From NCBI GenBank assembly GCA_018335035.1, contig JAGXKT010000012.1, positions 1-64,000 on the forward strand: a DNA stretch of 64,000 nt, given 5' to 3'. A program made the position numbers and the translations under genes. A model generated the notes under the pieces. It saw only the letters and a list, made by a program, of their open reading frames with translations, was not told where the DNA came from and did no database searches. Source of the DNA: Phycisphaerae bacterium. GTDB lineage: Bacteria; Planctomycetota; Phycisphaerae; SM23-33. This document shows, one piece after another, positions 38,114 through 47,824 of the stretch. Position 1 is the stretch's first letter; the number at the start of each line of letters is the position of its first letter.

Positions 38114-40018
38114 TTAGGACGATTTGCCCCCGTCGTCTGAGTTCTTGTCGCCGTCCTGTGCCTTCGTTGACGTATCGTCGGACTTCTTCTTACGCCGGTG
38201 CTTCCGCCCGCCGCGGCGCCCGCGCCGCGTCTTCTTTTTCTTGCTGGCCGATGAGCCGCCGTCGTCTTTGGCGTCCTTCGTGTCCTTGCGCTCCTTGTCG
38301 GCCTTGGCGTCGGTGGCGTTGCCGGAGTTGTCGCTTTTGGATTCGTTCGCGCTGTCGGCGTCGGCGGCTTTCTTCTTGCGGCGCGAGCGTTTTCGCCGAG
38401 GGCGCTTCTTGCCCTCGCCCGCCTCGGCGTCCAGGATTTCCTGCACGTTGCGGGTCGATAGCTTGTCTTTGCCGCCCTTGGTCGACGGGGCGGCCTCCAG
38501 CGCCACCTCCGCGCCGCGGGCGTTCGTGCAGGTCATACGGACCTCGCTGCCGGGCAGATTCTCGTCAGCGCGGATCCGGATGGTCTTGGCGGCGGCTTCC
38601 TCCAATTCGGCCAGGCGGCGGCGTTCGTCGTTGGCCAGGTGATGGGCCACCGACGGCGTGACGGCGACTTCGATGGTGGCGACCTTTTCGTCGGACGCGG
38701 CGCGCTGGAGGGCGCGCATCACCTGAAGGGCCTGCGATTCCTCGCTTTTGATGCGCCCGCTTCCCTCGCAGTGGGAGCAGCGGCGATAGACGCTGCGCTC
38801 GAGCGACGGGCGGACGCGCTGGCGCGTCATCTCCACGATGCCGAAATTGCTCATGCGCGACGTCTTGCTCTTGGCGCGGTCGCTCTTCAGCGCGTCACGG
38901 AGGGCCTTTTCGACCTGGCGTCGCTTCTTGTCGTGGGCGAGATCGATGTAGTCGATGATGATGACGCCGCCCATGTCCCGAAGCTTGAGCTGGCGGACAA
39001 TCTCGTCGGTCGCTTCCAGATCCGTCTTCAAGGCGGTGGTTTCCGCGTCACTGTGCTTTCTGAAGCGGCCCGAGTTCACGTCGATGGCCACCAGGGCTTC
39101 GGTCTGATCGATCACGAGCGACCCGCCCGACGGTAGTTCCACCTTGCGGGCGTAGACCTTCTCGATCTCGTCGTCCAACCCGGAGTCGTGAAACAGCCCC
39201 TGGCGTCCGGTGTACAGCTCGACCTTCGTCTTGCTGCGCGGCGCGATCATGGTCAAGAACTCATGCACGCGGCGGGCGACGGCCTCCTCGTCGCAGATGA
39301 TCCGGCGGATGTCCGTGTCGTATACGTCGCGGATGGTTCGAATGACAAGGTCGGATTCGCCGTGGATGACGGCCGGTGTGTTCGACGTCTTGATCCGCTC
39401 GTCGACGGCCTTCCAGAGGCGAACGAGGTAGTTCAGGTCTCGCTGCAGTTCGCGCTTGGACCGACCGACGCCCGCCGTACGCACGATGAAGCCCATCTCC
39501 GACGGCAGGTTGAGGTCTTCCAGGGCTTTGCGGGCCTTGACGCGGGTGTCGTCGTCCTCGATCTTGCGCGACACGCCCAGCCGTCGCATGCCGGGCATCA
39601 TCACCAGCATCCGACCGGGGATCGATAGGTACGTCGTCATCGTCGGGCCCTTGGTGCCAATGCCCTCCTTGGTCATCTGCACAACGACTTCCTGCCCCCG
39701 CTTGAGACACTTCTGAATCGGCGGACGTTGCCTGCGGGGACGCTTGTGACCGACGGCCTCGGCCTTGTCTTTGCTGTCCGGGAAGTAATCCGGATGCAGG
39801 TCGGAGACGTGAAGAAAGCCGTTCTTTTGTGCGCCGAAGTCGACGAACGCCGCCTGGATGGACGGCTCGACGTTCGTCACGCGGGCCTTGTAGATGTTGC
39901 CAAGCTGGCTGGCTGCGGAGGTGCGTTCAATGTAGAGTTCCTCCAGGTTGCCGCCCTTGACGATGGCGATGCGGCACTCTTGTGCCTGCACCGCGTTGAT
40001 CAACATTTCGCATGCCAT
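38114..40018 (-). CDS. Ribonuclease E/G family protein
   Basis: RNase E/G enzymes process rRNA and start mRNA decay. The 634-residue product has an S1-type domain (about 35-125, LGNIYKARVTNVEPSIQAAFVDFG), catalytic Asp motifs VAIDVNSGRF and VIIIDYIDL, and a zinc-link region CSHCEGSGRI. A tail of about 120 residues, lysine-, arginine- and serine-rich, is of the kind that anchors partners or RNA. The ATG at 40018 gives MACEMLINAVQAQ, starting 5 bases after the DUF2344 stop; 40006 is also possible. The genes are probably co-transcribed. Confidence 0.92.
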   Translation of the reverse strand: MACEMLINAVQAQECRIAIVKGGNLEELYIERTSAASQLGNIYKARVTNVEPSIQAAFVDFGAQKNGFLHVSDLHPDYFPDSKDKAEAVGHKRPRRQRPPIQKCLKRGQEVVVQMTKEGIGTKGPTMTTYLSIPGRMLVMMPGMRRLGVSRKIEDDDTRVKARKALEDLNLPSEMGFIVRTAGVGRSKRELQRDLNYLVRLWKAVDERIKTSNTPAVIHGESDLVIRTIRDVYDTDIRRIICDEEAVARRVHEFLTMIAPRSKTKVELYTGRQGLFHDSGLDDEIEKVYARKVELPSGGSLVIDQTEALVAIDVNSGRFRKHSDAETTALKTDLEATDEIVRQLKLRDMGGVIIIDYIDLAHDKKRRQVEKALRDALKSDRAKSKTSRMSNFGIVEMTRQRVRPSLERSVYRRCSHCEGSGRIKSEESQALQVMRALQRAASDEKVATIEVAVTPSVAHHLANDERRRLAELEEAAAKTIRIRADENLPGSEVRMTCTNARGAEVALEAAPSTKGGKDKLSTRNVQEILDAEAGEGKKRPRRKRSRRKKKAADADSANESKSDNSGNATDAKADKERKDTKDAKDDGGSSASKKKKTRRGRRGGRKHRRKKKSDDTSTKAQDGDKNSDDGGKSS

Positions 40019-40023
40019 AATTC

Positions 40024-40839
40024 TTAGTTCCCATTGGCGCGCCATCCGGCGGCGCCGGTGTCTTGCAGGCCGTAGTCCACCTCCGTGCGGACCACACGGC
40101 CGAGTTCCGTGTTCTCATCCAGCCCCACCAGCCGTAGAACTTCGGCCGGGCGCGCCCAGATGTCGTTGTCGGGGATGAGCCGCCACCGCAACATTCCGCC
40201 GTCTGCGTGCAGGATGTTCACGAGGCGGCGCAGATCCAGGCGTTTCGTGCCGCGACGTACGGCGCGCTCGGCGGGCCAGTGACGGCGCCCGTCGAGGCGT
40301 TCAACGCGCCGCCTCACGCCGGGCCGTTCGGATGCAGCGAGCGGCATTTCGTACGTTGCGGACAGCGGGTGGGGGGTACGACCGTGCGGCAGGGGGGCGG
40401 CGGCGACCACGTCCATCTCGTGCGGGGCTGTGCGCCCGAGGCGGGCGGTCCATGTCGCGGCCTGCGCGGGCGGGGGGGGAGGCGCCAGGGCGACCACAAG
40501 CATCTCGTCGCGCGAGGCGACGCCGACGGGGCGCGGGCAGGGCAACGAGAGGATCGGGTGTGGATTGAACCCCTGGCTGTAGCGCACGGGCAGCCCGGCA
40601 CGGCGTACAAGCCGCGCCGCGGCGCGCATCATGTCGCGGTGGGACGCAAAGCGCAACCGTCCCGCAACCGTAAAGCGAAAGCCCCATGTTTCGGAGCAGA
40701 CAGAGATACGCCGAGTTCCTCTCCGGCGCGCCGGGGCGGTTTTCGACCGGTGCGATGACCGATCGAGGCGCCGCCGGGTCCGCCGGTGGTCTGGGACGCC
40801 CGCTTCCTCGGGTCCGTGCCGCCGCAGGAAACGCACCAT
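40024..40839 (-). CDS. Radical SAM-linked DUF2344 (TIGR03936) protein
   Basis: The segment FRFTVAGRLRFASHRDMMRAAARLVRRAGLPVRYSQGFNPHP is the hallmark of the DUF2344 family, which is often fused to or beside a radical SAM protein and next to RNase E/G. The 271 residues include about 46 N-terminal residues without similarity, so the start is uncertain (ATG 40839 is the only one before the conserved part). No radical SAM gene is adjacent here. Function is unknown; RNA- or tRNA-related roles are suggested by its neighbours. Confidence 0.8.
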   Translation of the reverse strand: MVRFLRRHGPEEAGVPDHRRTRRRLDRSSHRSKTAPARRRGTRRISVCSETWGFRFTVAGRLRFASHRDMMRAAARLVRRAGLPVRYSQGFNPHPILSLPCPRPVGVASRDEMLVVALAPPPPPAQAATWTARLGRTAPHEMDVVAAAPLPHGRTPHPLSATYEMPLAASERPGVRRRVERLDGRRHWPAERAVRRGTKRLDLRRLVNILHADGGMLRWRLIPDNDIWARPAEVLRLVGLDENTELGRVVRTEVDYGLQDTGAAGWRANGN

Positions 40840-40865
40840 GCGGACGTCGTGTTTCGAGACAGTCC

Positions 40866-42608
40866 CTACTCGGGATACGCCTCCGGAAGGATGTTGCGCA
40901 GTTCCGCCCGGAGATAGTTAACCGTTTCTTTGTCCGAGTCGAACCCCATCACGCGCCGGGCGACTTCCCGTGCATGCTGAAGCGTCGTCGAACGGATAAT
41001 CTTCTTCACTTCCGGAATGGTCGGCGGCGCGCACGAAAACACGCGCAGTCCCAGGCCTATCAGCAGCAACGTGTAGGTCGGGTCCCCGGCCATCTCGCCG
41101 CACAAGCTGACCGAGACGCCGTGGCGCTGTCCGGCACGTATCGTCTCCTGGATCAAGCGCAATACGGCGGGGTGAGCGACCGTAAACAGCGACGCCACCC
41201 GTTCATTTCCTCGGTCTACGGCCAGCGTGTATTGTACCAAATCGTTCGTCCCGATGGAAAAGAAGTCCACTTCCCGCGCAAAATCGTTGCATTGCAGCGC
41301 CGCCGAGGGCGTCTCGACCATCATGCCGATCGGCATGTCGGGCTTGTGGTCAATCCCCTCTTCCTCCAGGTCTTCGGAGATATCCCGGACGATGGTCTTG
41401 GCCTGGCGAAGCTCCAGCATGTTGCTGATCAGCGGAAACAGCAGCGATACCTCGTAGCCGGACGCCGCGCGCAGGATCGCGCGCAGTTGCGTGCGGAACA
41501 TCGGAAGGTTCTGCAGACAGAAGCGGATGCTCCGCAGCCCCAGGAAGGGATTACGCTCCGGAACACGCGCGCGGGACTGCGTGTATTTGTCCGCCCCGAG
41601 GTCCAGCGTGCGGATGACGACGGGCCGGCCCGCGCAGGCGTCGAGAACCTTACGATAGGCTTTGTAGTGGTCCTCTTCGCTCGGTTCGCTGTCCGAGCCG
41701 AGATACAGAAATTCCGTGCGATACAGGCCGATGCCCTGACCGCCCTTGTCCAGGACCGCCTGGACCTCGTCGGGGAACTCGATGTTGCCCAGAAGGGTCA
41801 TCTCGTGCCCGTCGCGCGTCGCGGCCGGCAGATCGCGCAACTGCTCCAAGCTGTGGGAGAAGGCGACCTGTTGCTCGGCGTATTGCTCGTATTCCCTACA
41901 CGTGTCCTCGTCGGGATCGATGACCACCATGCCCCGGTAGCCGTCGACGATGATGGTGTCGCCGGCGGTCGCCTCGCTGGTGACGTCGTTGAGGCCCACC
42001 ACGGCCGGGATGCCCAGCGTGCGGGCCACGATGGCGGTGTGGCTTGTCTTGCCGCCGGCGTCGACGGCGAGCCCACGGACGTGCTCGCGGTCCATGCCGG
42101 CCGTCTGGGACGGCGTGACGTCATGGGCCAGGACGACCACGTCCTTGGTCAGGTGGGTCAGGGACTGGCGGCTCTGCCCGATGAGATTCCGCAGCAGGCG
42201 CTTCTCGATGTCATAGACGTCCTTGACGCGCTCAGCAAGGTATTGGGGCATGCCGTCGAACTCGCGGGCGTAGGCCCGCAGGACGGTGGCGACGGCGTAC
42301 TCGGCCGTCACGTGCCCGCTGAGGACGGTGTCGGAGAATTTCTCGTGCAGGGACTCGTCGTCCAGCATGCCCAGGTGGAAATCGAAGATGCTGGCGGTTT
42401 CCTTTCCGAGCTGCTCGGCGGTCCGGTCGCGCAGGTCGACGATCTCCTGGCGGCTGGTGGCGATGGCGTTGTCGAGACGGTCGAGTTCCGCCTTGGCGCG
42501 GTCCACGGGCACATGTCGCTGCGGGATGTCGTATTCCTCGGCGTCGAGGATGACGCCCCGCGCGATGCCCACGCCGGCGGAAACACCGATGCCTTTTCTG
42601 ACGATCAT
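40866..42608 (-). CDS. ptsI: Phosphoenolpyruvate-protein phosphotransferase (PTS enzyme I)
   Basis: Enzyme I takes the phosphate from PEP to HPr. The 580-residue product has the N-terminal HPr-binding domain, the active-site GGKTSHTAIVAR, and the PEP-binding barrel (GLYRTEFLYLG, LDLGADK, FFSIGTNDLVQYTLAVDR, SLCGEMAGDP). A TTG at 42632 is an alternative, longer start. It follows HPr and an EIIA gene, but no sugar permease is in the window, so the chain may serve regulation. Confidence 0.93.
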   Translation of the reverse strand: MIVRKGIGVSAGVGIARGVILDAEEYDIPQRHVPVDRAKAELDRLDNAIATSRQEIVDLRDRTAEQLGKETASIFDFHLGMLDDESLHEKFSDTVLSGHVTAEYAVATVLRAYAREFDGMPQYLAERVKDVYDIEKRLLRNLIGQSRQSLTHLTKDVVVLAHDVTPSQTAGMDREHVRGLAVDAGGKTSHTAIVARTLGIPAVVGLNDVTSEATAGDTIIVDGYRGMVVIDPDEDTCREYEQYAEQQVAFSHSLEQLRDLPAATRDGHEMTLLGNIEFPDEVQAVLDKGGQGIGLYRTEFLYLGSDSEPSEEDHYKAYRKVLDACAGRPVVIRTLDLGADKYTQSRARVPERNPFLGLRSIRFCLQNLPMFRTQLRAILRAASGYEVSLLFPLISNMLELRQAKTIVRDISEDLEEEGIDHKPDMPIGMMVETPSAALQCNDFAREVDFFSIGTNDLVQYTLAVDRGNERVASLFTVAHPAVLRLIQETIRAGQRHGVSVSLCGEMAGDPTYTLLLIGLGLRVFSCAPPTIPEVKKIIRSTTLQHAREVARRVMGFDSDKETVNYLRAELRNILPEAYPE

Positions 42609-42641
42609 CTCTGATTCAACGCTGACGACCAACCGGCCGTG

Positions 42642-42914
42642 CTAGTCCTCGCCGAAGCCGCTGCGGATCAGTGTCGCCAGCGCTTCGACCGCGGCTTCGG
42701 CATCATTACCGTCGGCGGTGATCCGAAGGGTTGTCCCGTGGACGGCGCCGAGCCGCATCACCGACATGATACTTTTGGCGTCCACGGTCAACGTGCCGTT
42801 GGACACCTCGATTGTGCTGGCGTACTGGTTCGCGATTTCCACGAACTGCATCGCCGGACGGGCATGAAGCCCGAATTTATTCGTGATTTTCGTTTCCCGT
42901 TCAACGGTGCCCAC
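42642..42914 (-). CDS. ptsH: Phosphocarrier protein HPr
   Basis: HPr carries phosphate on His in GLHARPA (about residue 17). The regulatory serine site is conserved in AKSIMSVMRLGA, so control by an HPr kinase is possible. The product is 90 residues, starting with GTG. It lies between the EIIA gene and ptsI, all on the minus strand at gaps of 33-34 bases. Confidence 0.93.
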   Translation of the reverse strand: MGTVERETKITNKFGLHARPAMQFVEIANQYASTIEVSNGTLTVDAKSIMSVMRLGAVHGTTLRITADGNDAEAAVEALATLIRSGFGED

Positions 42915-42948
42915 GGCGGTATCCCGGTTCTACGGTCGGCGGCGCCGC

Positions 42949-43416
42949 TTAGCTCATCTCGTCGGCCTCGCGGATCAGGTCGACAATCGCCTCGCTCGTC
43001 TCGCTCTGGCGAAGGAATTTACGGAACATGTCCCGCTGGACATGCTTGAATATCGCTTCCATCGCCTGGAGATGCTCGTCCGGATTGTCCGGGCTGGACA
43101 GCAGCAGGAGCACCGAGTAAACCGGTTTGGAATCCAGAGCCGAAAAGTCGATCCCCTCGGCCGAACGGCCGATCGTCCCAATCGGCGCCTCCAGACCCTT
43201 GAGCTTGGCATGGGGAAGGGCCACGCCCTTGCCGATACCGGTCGTGGCCTGCTTCTCGCGTTCAAGAACGGCTTTCTCGGCCTGCTCGGCGCGAGCGGCC
43301 GACCATCCCTTCGCCTTGGCCAGTGTCTGTATGAGTTCGGAGATCGCCTCGTTGCGCGTGTGCGCATTCAACTCGGGAACGACCGCCTCGCTGACCATGA
43401 TATCCGCTAGCTTCAT
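42949..43416 (-). CDS. PTS EIIA (fructose/nitrogen type)
   Basis: The 155-residue product has the EIIA-Ntr/Fru fold, with the phospho-acceptor histidine in GVALPHAKL. It lacks EIIB or EIIC parts. AGGAG 6 bases before the ATG supports the start at 43416. It heads the EIIA-HPr-EI operon. PtsN-like regulation of metabolism or ion transport is likely. Confidence 0.9.
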   Translation of the reverse strand: MKLADIMVSEAVVPELNAHTRNEAISELIQTLAKAKGWSAARAEQAEKAVLEREKQATTGIGKGVALPHAKLKGLEAPIGTIGRSAEGIDFSALDSKPVYSVLLLLSSPDNPDEHLQAMEAIFKHVQRDMFRKFLRQSETSEAIVDLIREADEMS

Positions 43417-43657
43417 CCTCTACTCCTGTTGCCGATGCCCCGGCGTCCGACCCGGTTCGGCGCGTCTGAGACCGTCGAACGGCGCCGCCGTGCGCGGCCC
43501 GCTGAACACCCGCGCGCCCAAGCCGCCCGGAGCATCCGCAGCCGCCGTCAAGGGCAGGCGACAAGTGTACCGCGAGCGGGCGGGCTTCGCCAAGGAAGTT
43601 TGTCGGTCGGCGCGCCGGCGGCGCCGGCCTTTGGCGGCGGGTCCGTTCCCCCGGCCG
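43417..43657. other. Non-coding gap
   Basis: No supported gene. It contains the start region of the EIIA gene and the end of the CoA-transferase gene. I see no clear promoter or terminator here. Confidence 0.4.
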
Positions 43658-45526
43658 TCAGGCCTCCGGCGTCAACAGCAGCTCGATGCTGTAGGTTTCG
43701 CCGTCAAATTCTGTGCTGACGTGGAAGCCGGAATTCTCGAAGATCGCCAGCATGGCCCGGTTTTCCGGCAGGACTTTGGCGTAGAATTTCCGCACGCCGC
43801 GCTGGCGGGCGATTTGGGCGAGATAGTCCAGCAGGAACGAGCCCATGCCCTTCTGCTGCCACTCATCCTGAACGATGAAGGCCACCTCGGCGGCCTGGGT
43901 CTTCGGGTCCAGAAAGTACTGCGCGATGGCCACGATGTCCCCCTCGCCGGGGCCGGGCACCAGCGCGACGATCGCCAGGTCTCGCCGGTAGTCGATGTTC
44001 GTGAGTTTTTGAACGTCCTTGTGCGGGAACGTCATTGTGGCCGTGAAGTACCGCGTGCGGACGGACTGGCGGCTGAGCGAGTAGAGCATCTCGCTCAGGG
44101 CGGGCTCGTCGCTGGGCTTGACCGGGCGGAAGAAGATTTCCGTTCCGTCGCGGAGCGTCTCGTTGCGCTCGAGCTGCTCGGGGTAGTGCATCCGGTCCCA
44201 GTCCGGCTCGATCTGATCCTCGTGCAGGTAATTCTGCTCCTTGGCGGCCTGGATCAGCTCGTTGCGGAACTTGGGGTGGGCGATGTCGATCAGTTCAAGG
44301 CAGCGCTGGCGGATGCTCTTGCCGTGCAGGTAGGCGATGCCGTATTCGGTCACGACGTAGTGCACGTCGCCGCGCGTGGTGACCACGCCGGCGCCCTCGG
44401 TCAGGTGGCTGACGATGCGCGAGACTTTTCCGCCGCGGGCGGTCGAGGGCATGGCGATGATGGCCTTGCCCTCCCGGCTGCGCGCGGCGCCGCGGATGAA
44501 GTCCACCTGTCCGCCGATGCCGCTGTAGAACTTGTAGCCCAGCGAGTCCGAGCAGACCTGACCGGTCAGGTCCACCTCCAGTCCGACGTTGATGCCGACC
44601 ATGCGATCGTGCCGGCTGATGACGTACGGGTCGTTGACGTATTCGGTGGGATGGAACTCGAACAACGGGTTGTTGCCGATGTAGTCGTACAGCCGCCGGG
44701 AGCCCATGGCGAAACTGGCGACGACCTTGCCCCGATTGATGGTCTTCTTGGTGCACGTGATCGCACCGCAGTCGATCAGGTCGATGATCCAGTCGCTGAA
44801 CATCTCCGTGTGCACGCCGAGGTCCTTCTTGTTACGCAGGAACTCGGCCAGGGCTTGCGGAATCCGCCCGATGCCGCACTCGATCGTGCTGCCGTCCTCG
44901 ACGAGGCGCGCGATGTTCTGGCCGATGCGGCGCAGCGTCTCGTCCGGCTGGCGGACGGGCACCTCAATAACCGGTTCGTCGTGGGGGACGAGCATGTCGA
45001 TCTGGTTGACGTGGATGAAGCTGTCGCCCAGCGTCCGGGGCATATTCGCGTTGACCTGGGCGATGACGTAGCGCGCGTTGGCGACGGCCGACTTGACGAT
45101 GTCCACCGACACGCCGAAGCTGCACAGCCCGTTGTCGTCCGGGGGCGTCACGCTGACCAGCGCCACGTCGATGGGGATCCGGCCGGACTCGAACTCCCGC
45201 GGGATGTCCGACAGGAAGATCGGCGTGTAGTCACCCACGCCGCGCGCCAACGCGTGGCGGACGTTGTCGGCTACGAAGAAGCTGTTCATCTTGAACCGCT
45301 CGCGGAACTTCTCGTCGGCGTACGGCGCCTCGCCCATCGTCAGCAGGTGGATGATGTGCGCATCGTAGATGTGCCCGGAATGCGTGACCAGGGCGTCGAC
45401 GAGGTGCTGCGGCTGGGCGCAGCCGGTGCCGATGAAAATGCTGTTGCCCGGGCGGATCTGCTTCATCGCCGTTGCGGCCGAGGCGATCTTATCCGCGTAC
45501 TTCTCCTGCCAGTTCGCTTCTGCCAT
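43658..45526 (-). CDS. CoA-transferase/acetyl-CoA hydrolase fused to GNAT acetyltransferase
   Basis: Residues about 1-430 match the acetyl-CoA hydrolase/4-hydroxybutyrate CoA-transferase family (FIGTGCAQPQHLVDAL, ECGIGRIPQALAEFL, GIGGQVDFIRGAARS, VTEYGIAYLHGKSIRQR). Residues about 460-620 are a GNAT domain with the acetyl-CoA binding stretch DEWQQKGMGSFLLDYL. This joins an acyl-CoA-handling enzyme to an acetyltransferase, similar in idea to Pat, which couples an acyl-CoA-ligase-like domain to GNAT. The start is ATG 45526 with GAAGG 9 bases upstream. It is followed upstream by acd and acuC-like genes. Confidence 0.88.
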   Translation of the reverse strand: MAEANWQEKYADKIASAATAMKQIRPGNSIFIGTGCAQPQHLVDALVTHSGHIYDAHIIHLLTMGEAPYADEKFRERFKMNSFFVADNVRHALARGVGDYTPIFLSDIPREFESGRIPIDVALVSVTPPDDNGLCSFGVSVDIVKSAVANARYVIAQVNANMPRTLGDSFIHVNQIDMLVPHDEPVIEVPVRQPDETLRRIGQNIARLVEDGSTIECGIGRIPQALAEFLRNKKDLGVHTEMFSDWIIDLIDCGAITCTKKTINRGKVVASFAMGSRRLYDYIGNNPLFEFHPTEYVNDPYVISRHDRMVGINVGLEVDLTGQVCSDSLGYKFYSGIGGQVDFIRGAARSREGKAIIAMPSTARGGKVSRIVSHLTEGAGVVTTRGDVHYVVTEYGIAYLHGKSIRQRCLELIDIAHPKFRNELIQAAKEQNYLHEDQIEPDWDRMHYPEQLERNETLRDGTEIFFRPVKPSDEPALSEMLYSLSRQSVRTRYFTATMTFPHKDVQKLTNIDYRRDLAIVALVPGPGEGDIVAIAQYFLDPKTQAAEVAFIVQDEWQQKGMGSFLLDYLAQIARQRGVRKFYAKVLPENRAMLAIFENSGFHVSTEFDGETYSIELLLTPEA

Positions 45527-45624
45527 GTTACTGCCTTCAGTCGGCCTTACGGGCCTGCCTTTCGGTAATCGGCCCTTGCCCACGGCCTTCCGGCCGCGGC
45601 TTCGTCCAAACGGCCCTGACGGAC

Positions 45625-47772
45625 CTACTGCTTTTTCGCGACGCGCATGCGGGCGTCGACGGCGACGGGGGGCGTGCCCGGCGGGCCGACGAGGAAGGGG
45701 TTGATGTCCACTTCCTGAAACGACGGGAACTCGGTCACGAGCTGGCTGAGCCGCTGGAGTCCCTCGGCGATCGCGTCGAAGTCCACGTCCTGGCGCTCAT
45801 TGTCGCTGTCCAGAAGGTGATACGTCCGCGTGCGGACCAGCATTTCCATCGCCTCCTGCGCCGTCAGCGGGGCGGGGTAGAACGCCACGTCCTTGAGCAC
45901 CTCGACCATCACGCCGCCCATGCCGACCATCATCAGCGGCCCGAACCGCGGGTCGCGATTCATTCCGAGCACCAGCTCCTGGCCCGACGTGAACATCTCC
46001 TGGATCAGCACGCCGATGATGTCGGCGTCGGGGACCTTGCGCGGGATGCGGTACATCATGAGATCGAACGCGTCCATAACCTCCTGGGCGCTGGTCAGCG
46101 CGACCTTGACGCCGTCGACCTCCGATTTATGCAGGATGTCCGGCGACCAGATCTTCAGCACGACGGGATACCCGATCTGCTCGGCAAAGTTGACGGCTTG
46201 CTCTGAGCTGGTCGCCACCTGTCCCCGCGGCGTGACGAAGCCGTACGCCTCGAGTATGTCGTGGGCGTCGGCCTCGCCGACATCTTCGGCGCCCTGGCGC
46301 AGGTGGCGGTCGATGATCGTCTCCACCTTGCGGCGGTTGACGGGGAACAGCTTGACCACGCGTTTCGGCCGGCGGCGCCAGCGAGCGTAGTCGGCCATCA
46401 CCTTCAGCGTCGCCACGGCCGCCTCGGGCGAATCGTAGTGGGGCACCCCTGCCCGGCGCAGAACCGTCTTGGCGTTCTCCACGCGCCGAGCGCCCAGGAA
46501 GCAGGCGACGACGGGCTTGTTCGGCTTGTCGCTCGTGACGCGCGCGACCGCCTCCGCCGTTGCATCGCATTCGGTCATCGCGTGCGGCGAGAGGAGCACC
46601 AGCACGCTGTGGACGGCGTCATCGTCCAGGACCGTGTTCAGCGCGAACTCGTAGCGGTCGGCGAGGGCGTCGCCCAGGATGTCCACGGGATTGTTCGTGC
46701 TGGCGGTTTCAGGCAGCGTCTCGGTCAGCGTCCGCGTCGTCTCGTTCGCCAATTCGGCCAGCGCCAGACCCTCGCGCTCGATCGCGTCGGCGGCCATGAT
46801 GCCGGCGCCGCCGGCGTTGGCGATGATCGCGACGTGGTGCCCGTCCGGAAGCGGCTGCGTGGCGAATGCCCGGGCGTAGTCGAACTGTGCCTTGATGGAC
46901 CCGCATCGGACCACGCCGGCACGCTCGAAGATGCATTCATACGCCATCTCCATGCCCGCCAGGCGCCCCGTATGGCTCGATGCCGCCCGCTCGCCGGCGC
47001 CGGTGACGCCGGCCTTCATGATGAGAATGGGCTTGTCGCGGCTGACGCGCTCGGCTTCGCGGACGAAGGCGTCGCCGTCGTCGATGGTCTCCAGATAGCC
47101 GCCGATGACGTGTGTCTGCTCGTCGCGCCCGAGCGCCTTGATGGCCTCGACCTCGTCGATGTCCGCCTTGTTGCCGATCGAGAGCATCCGGCTGAAGCCC
47201 AAGTCGTACTCGCGGCCCATGTCCGCCATTGCCGCCAGCAGGGAACCGGACTGCGAAAAGTACGCCACGCGCCCCGGCGGGGGCAACTGCCCGCCGAACG
47301 AGGCGTTGAGTTTCTGTCCCGGAACCATCAGCCCGATGCAATTCGGGCCCAGGATGCGGATGCCCGCCCGCCGCGCTTCCTGGAGTAGGATGCGTTCCAG
47401 CCGGTTGCCCTTGTCGCCTGACTCCCGGAAGCCCGATGAGATGATGACCATCGCCTTGATGCCCAGGCGACTGCACTGGCGGACCGTTTCGAGGACGCCC
47501 GGGGCGGGGATCGTCACGATCACCAGATCCGGCGTCGGCTCGGCCGAGGCGAGATCCGGATAGCACGCCAGACCCTCGATCTCCTCGGCGTTGGGATTGA
47601 TCGGCAGGATTGGGCCCTCGAAGCCGCCGGCGATCAAGGCGGCGAGGATCTCGTGGCCGACCTTGCCCGGCGTGCGCGACGCGCCGACGACGCCAACGGC
47701 CTTCGGTGCGAAGAACGCCTCCAAACCGGTAACGCCGGCCATGCGGGTTCGGGTTGTCTGCTGTTCGCCCAT
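45625..47772 (-). CDS. ADP-forming acyl-CoA (acetyl-CoA) synthetase
   Basis: The alpha and beta parts of the NDP-forming acyl-CoA synthetase are in one chain. Residues about 10-460 hold a CoA-binding domain (VGVVGASRTPGKVGHE, ILGPNCIGLM) and the ligase domain with phosphohistidine SSHTGRLAGMEMAYE. Residues about 480-715 form the ATP-grasp part (GYPVVLKIWSPDILHKSE, GVLIQEM, PLMMVGMGG). It makes ATP from acetyl-CoA or the reverse. The ATG at 47772 is chosen; 47742 is an alternative. It lies between the GNAT-fusion gene and the deacetylase. Confidence 0.9.
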   Translation of the reverse strand: MGEQQTTRTRMAGVTGLEAFFAPKAVGVVGASRTPGKVGHEILAALIAGGFEGPILPINPNAEEIEGLACYPDLASAEPTPDLVIVTIPAPGVLETVRQCSRLGIKAMVIISSGFRESGDKGNRLERILLQEARRAGIRILGPNCIGLMVPGQKLNASFGGQLPPPGRVAYFSQSGSLLAAMADMGREYDLGFSRMLSIGNKADIDEVEAIKALGRDEQTHVIGGYLETIDDGDAFVREAERVSRDKPILIMKAGVTGAGERAASSHTGRLAGMEMAYECIFERAGVVRCGSIKAQFDYARAFATQPLPDGHHVAIIANAGGAGIMAADAIEREGLALAELANETTRTLTETLPETASTNNPVDILGDALADRYEFALNTVLDDDAVHSVLVLLSPHAMTECDATAEAVARVTSDKPNKPVVACFLGARRVENAKTVLRRAGVPHYDSPEAAVATLKVMADYARWRRRPKRVVKLFPVNRRKVETIIDRHLRQGAEDVGEADAHDILEAYGFVTPRGQVATSSEQAVNFAEQIGYPVVLKIWSPDILHKSEVDGVKVALTSAQEVMDAFDLMMYRIPRKVPDADIIGVLIQEMFTSGQELVLGMNRDPRFGPLMMVGMGGVMVEVLKDVAFYPAPLTAQEAMEMLVRTRTYHLLDSDNERQDVDFDAIAEGLQRLSQLVTEFPSFQEVDINPFLVGPPGTPPVAVDARMRVAKKQ

Positions 47773-47824
47773 CAGTGCTGTCTTGTTGCCTCGGATGTAC
47801 TCGTTTCGGATGCGCCGGCGTGGG

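Noticed and set aside
43127-45568. An 813-codon open frame on the + strand opposite the CoA-transferase/GNAT gene
   Set aside because: Shadow of a conserved minus-strand gene, with no domain and low complexity.
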